From Taiwanofungus camphoratus (lineage: Eukaryota; Basidiomycota; Agaricomycetes; Polyporales; Taiwanofungaceae): a stretch of DNA of 64,000 bases. Both the position numbers and the translations under genes were made by a program. Shown piece after piece: positions 56,263-64,000 of the stretch. The stretch spans positions 372,001 to 436,000 of the forward strand of contig CP021223.1 of assembly GCA_003999685.1 (NCBI GenBank), read 5' to 3'. Each line of letters opens with the position of its first letter. The first letter of the stretch is position 1. A model generated the notes under the pieces. It saw only the letters and a list, made by a program, of their open reading frames with translations, was not told where the DNA came from and ran no database searches.

Positions 56263-59014
56263 CTACTCTTCGCCATCTAACTTCACGCTGCTATAAGAAG
56301 CACCGTGCGCTGAGGCAATCCCCACGACACTCATCTCGAACATTCCTGCTGCACGCAAATTCTCCGGGGTAGGGTTGTTCACCTGACCAACGGCATCTTG
56401 AAGTGCAGGCTGGTCGCGAATCAGCCACATGAGCTCCAAAACGCCAAGTGAATCAACTGGAGTGTTACGGTCGCCGATGCCGTGGCTCGTAACGGTTGCG
56501 AGGACGAGAAGGCTAACTGAGGTAACGAGACCAATGATCACCTGGGGCCATACAGACTAATTAGTCCATTTTTCACGAAGACAGGGAGTAGTGCAAATTC
56601 TCTATACTTACGGGTGAGATTCAACTAATAAGCAGTTAAATCACATAAAACATTCAACGCGTCCCTGTCGTTTTGAAGGGACTAGGACTCACGTTGAGGC
56701 GAGATTCTGTAAGAGCACCCATAGCTTCGCCTGGTAGAAGTGCAGCATAATAGGTCCTATCCGCTACATTCTGTTCGCGGATGAAGGTGTCTGTTGCAAT
56801 GTTTCCCGCTAGAATATGAATGACATTCAGGTCTCCGCAACATCGCGATGTGTCTAAATGGACCAACCTGCCCAGTACATTAAAGCAGTCAGATTGGCTA
56901 TGCGATACACGATTAGCCGTGTAGTCGTCTTTTAGGCATATAACGGAGTACCAAGGACATTCTCGAATTGAGATAATGTTATGGAGGGGAAATTACCGCC
57001 GAGAAAGATCCCAAGGTTTTCCATAATATACCAGGACGGAACTCGGTCTCAGAGAGAAAATCATATCGCATAAGGTGGTCACTCAACTCCTCGAGGTCTG
57101 TGGCATCATTAGGTCCATCGTCAACTGAGCCATCTGATTCAGCCCATTGGAACATGTCGCCCCACTGCCACAAATATACATTTACATGTTGAACGAGCTG
57201 ATTGGCGACTTCAGAGCTGCTTATCGCATCAACTTGTGGATCTTCAACGTATGGGACAAGCAGTGAGCTATTCTGTAGTGTGGGCGTCCAGAAATTCCAC
57301 GTCGACGATGTCTTGAGGCCGCTCGGGTCCGCAGACACAAAGTTCCTCGTCTAAGCATCAACAGTGGCATTCTGTGGCATCCATGACAGAGTGCATCCTA
57401 CGACCTGTACACTGCCAACAGCATAGCTTTCACCAGCGTACACTGAAGATACGTCAGTATAATCAAGCGGCGCATATTAATGAGGCATGTGAACCTGGCT
57501 CCAAGGGAGGATCTAGAGATCAAGCCATCGAGATTTCCTTCACTGTCAGAAATGTTGGCAGTCAGGTAGAAGATCACGTTGCGCCCCTGGAGATGCATGG
57601 CGTCGTCAGTGAGTCAAAATTCATGACGACCATCTCACAAGGTATTTCGTCTGTAATATTAACAAATTCTGAGGCACAACCTTGATAACACCCACGTCTT
57701 GCAGCAAAGTCGATGTGAGTCTCGACCAGTTGCTCAACACCGTTCACGCAGAGTATGCATACCTATTGGTGGGATATCAAAGCCAATTTCATAACCATCA
57801 TAATCTGCTCGTAAGAACTACACGGAGCCAGTATCCGTGGCGTTGATGTTCGCAGCCGTTCCATTACTCAGGAAGCCGCAGCTGACGTTCGCAGCTGAGG
57901 CGCCAACAGAGACGTTACCAGCTGCGTTGTTGCTCTCCAAAACGTCAAAGAGTGTGCTGTTGTATAATCCCAGTGTCGCCTGAGGGCTAGCATGGCCTAC
58001 ATATGGCAGCAGCTCAGAAGTACTCTCCCAAAAGAAGAACACATACGATGTGTCGCTAACTCTGGATTCCACAGAGCCACGTCAATGGCAATATTTGATG
58101 AAAATAAAATAAAAGCTTACGATGAATTCAAGGTAACAAATATTAGGCCTACCGATAGTGGAGGAGATGATTACTGCATTAGTGTTATTGAATGCTTCTA
58201 TGACGAAGAGAGATGGCGTTGCAATATGCAGAACCGTTATTCCAGCCAAATGCATGGCAACCAATGATGTGCCAAATAGAGAAGCGGAGATAGATGTTTG
58301 CCTCCAGAGACTGACAAGGGCAGCACCGAGCCCGGTCCATGCGCTGGACACATCGTGTGCAGCGGTGAATGTTTGACGCTTTAGGAGAACACGCTTGAGA
58401 GCAAGCCGCTGTGTCGAGACCGGAAAACGACGGAATACCCCTGCAGAGAAGTTACATCATGGTCCGCAAGAGCTCAGGCACAAAAACATTCGTACTGTGA
58501 TGAAGACTTGCAAGACTACAACCAAAATAGTAGATGCCATACCACTCTTGGCCAATGAGACAACCACCGTATGTTCAGCACGACATGCCCATACAACCAG
58601 TAACGATATGTGCAAGGCAACAAGTGGAAAATGCAGAACAATGCAGAGCCATCGAAGTAGTCTGGTGGACGACAAGAATGCAAAAGCCATGAGTGTGTCC
58701 AAGGCTAGAGTTCGAGGACGCTTCCATGGTGCTCACAATATATAGGAGGTATGGCTCGGCCTATAGGTATCACCCTGGTTGGCATTTCGTTAATTCACCG
58801 AGGGTCCTGCATCAATCAATACTCACGCCTCCTTAAAGCCCTTCCAAAGTCAGCTAAAGTTTCAAGTCGTACCAGCATGAGTCCCTCGAGACCACATGGC
58901 CATTGCATTATAATAATAGAAGCTGGGAGGGTCAAAGATGTAACTCCAATTGATTGGCGCCATTGAAGTCTCGAATGCCACATCCCTGATTTTAGCAGTG
59001 TTCGAAACATCCAT
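56263..59014 (-). CDS. Unknown multi-pass membrane protein (paralogue of 24.4-27 kb)
   Basis: Multi-exon gene; exon limits are only partly clear. It starts MDVSNTAKIRDVAFETSMAP (ATG 59014). Two hydrophobic helices follow (about 58700-58480), then KRVLLKRQTFTAAHDVSSAW and a third hydrophobic stretch (about 58390-58160). A luminal or exterior region has several N-x-S/T sites and Cys (NVSVGASAANVSCGFLSNGT, about 57900), then GRNVIFYLTANISDSEG (about 57590), a long block through HVNVYLWQWGDMFQWAESDG (about 57190), RTYYAALLPGEAMGALTESR (about 56740), and a last hydrophobic helix with a cytosolic tail reading DSLGVLELMWLIRDQPALQD and ending LDGEE. Proteins of this layout are common in basidiomycetes but I know of no function. 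No catalytic motif is seen. Confidence 0.6.
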
Positions 59015-60349
59015 TGTTTGCAATTGAAAAGAACAGCACGACATATGAGTGAAGACCCAAATTTAGTCCTGTTGTTTGGTTTCCATACCTGTGATTCATT
59101 CATGGATATGTAACACTTCGGATCATGGCTATGTCACCATCAGAAGAGGATCATACGTAGTCAAGATGGCGGGAATCAATGCTGAGTATCGCCGTGCTAC
59201 TCGGTTGAATCTATATTATCGCTGTTGTGCATGACTCAGGCGCACAAAAAGAGTTCGGATGCTGCCAACTGAATGCAATAATAATTTTGGCAGCGACGCC
59301 TTCAATTAAATGACCTCTATCAGATTCGGACCCCGGTAGGTAGCACTGAGAAATATGCTTCACCTTTTTGAGAGTGGTGCCCACCAGATGGCGTCCACTG
59401 GTGAAGCTATTTATTATTCAGAGACCCGTTCCCCTATTAGTAGAAGTACATCTGCAGCATACTTATTCCTTTGGTTTCCGCGCTACAGCCTGGATATCCA
59501 GGTACCCGCAGCGCGGGCTTATATCAAACCAGCTCCTTCAAAAGGAAATGTTGCTTACTGCCTAGGACAGAGGATGCGTCGTAGGCCCAGGGTCGTTCGG
59601 AACCAAAGATAGGTACCCGCAGAATTGCCCCATCGACAATACATTTCGTACAGTCACAGTTTTTACAAGGCGTCCAGCACTGGGCGTTAGAAGGTATGCG
59701 AGGGTTTACAACATGGTGATGGTCCGAGCAACAGCCAACTGCAGCGTGTCTGAAAAGGAAGCGGGGCTCCCATCGCTTTCCCCTGAAGATCATCTTCACA
59801 ACAGCGCTACCCGGAAACTTGAACGGCTTCGCATGGTCTGCGTTAATGGGTTGATGGCCCAAGTGAAGATCAAGCCAGAACCCGGACGCGGCGATGCTTC
59901 CGTTACTGAATTACGTAAGGACATCTTCACTCGACCAGTACAACATTGAAAGATACTCGTGACTAGTCGTTGTCCCTCAGCACGAACCTGCATGTACGCT
60001 CGTATCCTGCGGTGGCTTACTGGAACTCAGCGTATAGGACCAAGAATTGTTTTTGCTCAAGATTCCTATGGCAATTGGCTGAGGAATGCAGCTTCACCAC
60101 TGGCGTGTCACTTCATCTGCCGACCGACTGGGTCGCGGTATTCATCAAATTCCTCACCCCACAACAGCTCCCTTTCTGCGAGTGATGCAACTTCGTCCCT
60201 GGGTATCGATGTTCAGGCTCCTACAAACATGGAACAGACGAGTGCTGTCCAATCGCCCAGTGCATCGAACAACGGTTCGACGTCGGAGGTGCACAGACCA
60301 GTCCTCACGGTGAAGAAAGCTGTAAACGGTGCGCCGGCATCGTACAACA
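59015..60349. other. Intergenic, possible upstream exons of the next gene
   Basis: Shared upstream region of the membrane-protein gene (-) and the zinc-knuckle gene (+). Two plus-strand frames (59713-59949 and 59959-60366) have protein-like composition and could be upstream exons of the latter, but I could not join them with confidence. Confidence 0.35.
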
Positions 60350-61540
60350 ATGAACTCAATCATTGACAAGACCTCACATCGTCGTTCTCCAGTCCTAAAT
60401 GGGACCATCGCCACTAGTTGCCACCGCTCGCATTCTCCTTTTGGTGAAGCACACTCGCCACAGCGCGTTCTTATTGAGAAAATTTTCGATTCTGGTCCCA
60501 CCTCTTCATCTACCGAGTCCCCTTTACCAGAAGATGGCTCATCTGACTTCAGCGGAAGGATGGGCAAAAGTTCCATGCTATACCCTCTCCCAACTATACC
60601 GCCAATGCCTGAGGATTCGTGCTGTCACTTGACAGATCAGGAGGTCAAGAAGTATCTGGAGCCACTGTACGCCAGAAATTGGTACGTAGGACAAGAGAGA
60701 GCGATACACAGGAAGGAAACTCGAGTGATCATACATCTCGCAAAGGTGATCAAACTCGAGCGCACTCATCTTGCCTTCGACTTCTTCAAAGAGTTAATAC
60801 GACTCTTACGCAGAGGAGCTGTAAATGCATCGGTTTGTACCTATCTTACCGCATGTTTTTTCTTGCTGATTTGATTCATACTACAGTGCGGTACGAAGTA
60901 TGGCATAATTAAATCAGGTAGACTTGTCACATTTTCCACATTTACTCCATCTGCCGTGAGAGCCGACGTACCCGATATCCCCTTCAGAGAACACAAACAA
61001 CCTGGTATCACTCTGCGCGATGTGCGTCTTGCCTTTCTTGTTGAGCATTGCTCAGCATGGCAGCTCGCTGTGGGCAACTACAAATTAGAACATCAGTTGG
61101 AGCACACCAAGCTACAACATACTCCCGCTTCACTGTTTGGACTCATGGATGCGCTATCGAATAGCTCCAAAAAACGTTATGCAAGGTTGGAGACGAAGTT
61201 GCGAAAGGTGGCGAAGGCGAAGGCACATGAGTTGCAAGCGGATGGAGCGACCGCCGCGAAGACACCGAGGTGCTTCAAGTGCCGCGGGCCGCATTTCGCC
61301 AGCAAATGCCCCAACAAAGCAGGGCAGCGGAAAACGTCCTCTCATCCAGACACCAGAAATATACATTGCACCATTTGCCTCGGATTTCACCATATGCGTG
61401 ACTGTCCCAATAGGGCACAGTTCAAACCCCGTGGTCCGTGTCCTTTTTGTGCGAGCGAAGACCATTGGGGCCCGGATTGTCCGAAAGCGAAGGAAGGATC
61501 CGAGCCTCCTGTGAAGGAGTTCACGTATTGCGGAGGGTGA
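60350..61540 (+). CDS. CCHC zinc-knuckle protein with a possible pterin-dehydratase-like domain
   Basis: Two exons, 60350-60832 and 60887-61540, join in frame to about 379 residues. Residues ~1-85 are Ser/Pro rich. Then HLTDQEVKKYLEPLYARNWY resembles the start of pterin-4a-carbinolamine dehydratase domains, and KQPGITLRDVRLAFLVEH resembles their last helix; the catalytic His pair typical of the enzyme is not evident. A Lys-rich helix leads to three zinc knuckles, CFKCRGPHFASKCPN, CTICLGFHHMRDCPN and CPFCASEDHWGPDCPK. The knuckles could bind RNA or single-stranded DNA. The start ATG 60350 is provisional and upstream exons are possible. It could alternatively include domesticated gag-like sequence, but no LTRs or polymerase lie nearby. 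Confidence 0.5.
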
Positions 61541-62151
61541 CACTCGACATCCCAATGCAAGAAGCTCAAAAGCCAGCAAGGTGAAGATGAGCCTAGAGCT
61601 CGCGAATGTCCTTGATGCACCACCTTAATAATGGAATGCTAGGTGCTGATACTAGAATTTAGGCCTCGGGCTGCATGTGAGCTGGACTGTTAGTTGTGCA
61701 TACTATCTGCTAAATAGGTGTTGATGGAGCAGACGCAACAGTTTTCATACCTGAGGATCCTGGATGTTCCCACGAATCAAATGCCGTTCTTAACGACCGA
61801 AACTCATTCTGTTATTTGTATCGGCTATTCCACCTATTCGCTTGAGATTTACTTGCTCGCTGTCGTGTTGTAAGAATTTGCAATTGCCCACCCCACCTCT
61901 CTGCCTCAGAAGATCGATTGATCAAAAACATTTTGAGCAGGCGAGTAACACCCGCTGACTCTGTCGGCCATCCCGCCTCTCTACTTCGGCTTGATTTTTC
62001 ACCTTCCGTAAAGGGTGCTGGCATGCGACTCTTTATACACTCTAGCTCGCCATAAATATGAGCGCTAGCTGATACGTATTATCTACAGCACTGAACAGTA
62101 CAAGCCCTTGAAGGTATACGTAGGGATAGATGTTACATGACCGTACGATAT
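61541..62151. other. Intergenic, convergent 3' ends
   Basis: Between the zinc-knuckle gene (+) and mevalonate diphosphate decarboxylase (-). No gene or repeat recognised. Confidence 0.45.
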
Positions 62152-63464
62152 TCAAGCCGCCTTTGGCAGCCCGTCTGAACCTAACAATGCTTCCTCCGTA
62201 CCCAATACTCTCGGACCGTCTCCGACTCTTGTGTGAATGAGGCCCTTCACCGCGCCAACGCTGAATGGTTTCGCCACCGCGGTATTGAATCCATCCACGA
62301 CCTTGCCCTGTACGCCTGCGGCACCGAACAGTGAGAAGGGATCTTTGAAAGGTTCGGCCTGGGGAAAGTAATTGACGATCAACTCAATAATCTCTTTCAA
62401 GTGCTCCTTTGGTGCGTAGATAACGGCATTTGGACCAGCATCGTAGGTATAAGCGGCCTTGAGTTTACCTCCGTTCGCGACAGATACACGGTTGTATTCG
62501 ACAATGAGGGCGATGATTGCGCGTGAGACGTCGTTCATGTAGAAGATGGGCGGGTCCGTGTCAAGCGCGACGGCATGAAATTGGTTCGAGTCCTGCATCG
62601 TAATGCGCGCGAACGTGTCGAAATCACGCGCATGGATCGCCTCCGAGATTGCCTTCATGCGTGCGGGGACGACATGTGCGATACGGTGCTGGAGAAGCGG
62701 GGATGTCTCGACGGTGCGTTGCATGCCCGAGGTGGAGGACGTGCCCTTCTTGTCGTCGGAAACGACGCAAATAAGCGCGTGGATGTCTGGCCAGTGCTCA
62801 CGCGGCGCAACCTCAACGGCGAGCGAGTCCGAACCGTCCGGCTTCGTGCCCATCTCCCAGGCGACGAAGCCACCGAAGAGGGAGCGGCATGCAGACCCAG
62901 AGCCCTGACGGGCAATAAGAGACAGCTGAGAGGGAGATGCAGGGAGAGCGTAGAGCGCAGCGAGCGATGCGACGAGAGCTGCAAAACCGGATGCAGAGGA
63001 TGCAAGACCTGCCGCAGTCGGGAAGTTGTTTCGGGAGCAGATGTGGACAGCGTACGGAGAAAGCTTGCAAAACGTGGTGTTGTAGGCCAATATATGAGGA
63101 ATATGCTTCGTTAATAACACACCTTAGGAAGGTTGGAATCTTTCTCTTCAAGCTCCCGACGCAAGCGCTTCATTTCCTTGATACACGTCGCAAGTCGACC
63201 GCCTTCCTTGATATCTTCCTCGACGCCATTCAACCATAGTCTATCCTTCTGGAATGACGGATCAGCGCGGGATGTGGTCGTCGACCGAAGGTGATCTTGG
63301 TCAAGGGTAACGGAGAGAGAAGAGTTCGTGGGCAGGATGAGCTTTGTGTCCCGCTTCCCCCAGTACCTATAGACAGTCAGAATTAGCAAATCTCCAATTG
63401 AATGCACTCACTTGATGCAAGCGATATTCACTGGTGCGGAAGCCGTCGCTTGATAGATAGTCAT
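62152..63464 (-). CDS. MVD1: Mevalonate diphosphate decarboxylase
   Basis: Cytosolic GHMP-fold enzyme that makes isopentenyl diphosphate from mevalonate diphosphate with ATP, feeding sterol synthesis. Exons are 63464-63412, 63366-63123 and 63063-62152, giving 402 residues, close to the yeast enzyme. Family blocks: ASAPVNIACIKYWGKRDTKL, LPTNSSLSVTLD, the phosphate-binding loop FPTAAGLASSASGFAALVAS, GSGSACRSLFGGFVAWEMG, KGTSSTSGMQRTVETSPLLQ, and TYDAGPNAVIY, whose Asp is the expected catalytic residue. The ATG at 63464 opens MTIYQATASAPVN. All three junctions keep frame and the family sequence. Confidence 0.95.
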
Positions 63465-64000
63465 GGCGGATGAAGAAATGAAGAAAGTACAACGAAAGAC
63501 CCAGGGGGATTTTGTACGGCCGTAGGCATTGCACGATGTCGTGAAATCTCGAATCGTACGGCTGTGTTGAGCGCTTCTGATGAATTTTGATCAAGTCACG
63601 GTGAAAGTTGACACTGAAACACCAAGGCGCCTGGCATGTATATGTTCTTGTCACCTAATAGATACCATTTGACCAGTGTTTGAAGATTTCCGTCATTCGA
63701 TTTTTAGCTCCACAATGACTGAATGGATTGCTCTCGGAGCAGTGTCATTTTGTGGCTATGAATCTTGGCTACATGGCTATATACTTACATTTTCAATTAC
63801 TTTCGTAGTGAGGTGCCCAAGGACGTTCCGGTGGAGGGGACTAGTGTTTGACGATTTTTCCGAGCAATGTCACGAAGAGTCACCATACCAGGACAGTGCC
63901 ACAATGAAGCTCCGACGTGGCTTTTGGGCATCCGCCTGCAGCATTGCAATGACAACGAAGTGCGTCTGCTGGCGGAGTTCAAATCCAGATTGAGGAAGTG
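63465..64000. other. Upstream of MVD1; right edge of the window
   Basis: Holds the MVD1 promoter. A plus-strand frame (63676-63993) and another frame running off the right edge have no recognisable content. A gene continuing beyond the window cannot be excluded. Confidence 0.4.

Noticed and set aside
60956-61540. Retrotransposon gag as the source of the CCHC knuckles
   Set aside because: No LTR, protease or polymerase sequence lies nearby and the exon reads in frame from a spliced upstream exon. The idea remains possible but is less likely.
1-64000. CRISPR arrays, bacterial operons, a secondary-metabolite cluster or rRNA genes
   Set aside because: The window is eukaryotic and intron-rich. 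No regularly spaced repeats, synthase genes or rRNA sequence were seen.

Overview
The window reads as the nuclear genome of a basidiomycete fungus, most likely an agaricomycete. Genes are dense and broken by many short introns (mostly 50-65 nt, GTRNGT donors). The conserved proteins have the fungal form, and the retroelement fragments resemble the large Ty3/gypsy families of wood-decay fungi. The order Polyporales is an inference only. All exon boundaries were worked out by eye from reading frame and splice signals.

Layout. 1-24 kb is an ordinary housekeeping block: the 3' end of a proteasome alpha subunit, a Ctr copper transporter, SmD3 (minus), a CLC chloride/proton exchanger, the 40S biogenesis factor Tsr1, the GARP subunit Vps53 (minus), an MBIP-like protein in divergent orientation, a Yippee-like zinc protein, cytochrome c peroxidase (minus), a LYAR-type nucleolar protein and the autophagy E2 Atg3 (minus). 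24.4-27 kb holds a decayed copy of a multi-exon membrane protein whose better preserved paralogue sits at 56.3-59.0 kb. 28.5-31.6 kb is a very GC-rich alpha-arrestin gene (minus). It is followed by about 6 kb with no recognisable gene, the first half of which keeps the same high GC. 37.9-40.2 kb is sphingosine-1-phosphate lyase (minus).

40.9-55.25 kb is a nested transposon island. It holds a broken gypsy pol fragment, three copies of one ~1.76 kb LTR (two plus, one minus; the minus copy carries a 388-bp insertion with a 7-bp target duplication), part of a second inverted LTR family, a ~1.75 kb foldback element with ~0.7 kb arms, a broken gag fragment, and the 5' part of a hAT DNA transposon cut off by an LTR. 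After the island come prefoldin subunit 4, the membrane-protein paralogue, a protein with a possible pterin-dehydratase-like domain joined to CCHC zinc knuckles, and mevalonate diphosphate decarboxylase (minus).

The genes do not form a pathway cluster. They are unlinked housekeeping functions: proteolysis, splicing, ribosome assembly, vesicle tethering, autophagy, sphingolipid and isoprenoid metabolism, copper and chloride handling. No clear undescribed system was found. The most unusual items are the foldback element, micro-exons of 8 and 17 nt, the unknown membrane-protein pair, and the GC-rich gene-poor stretch.
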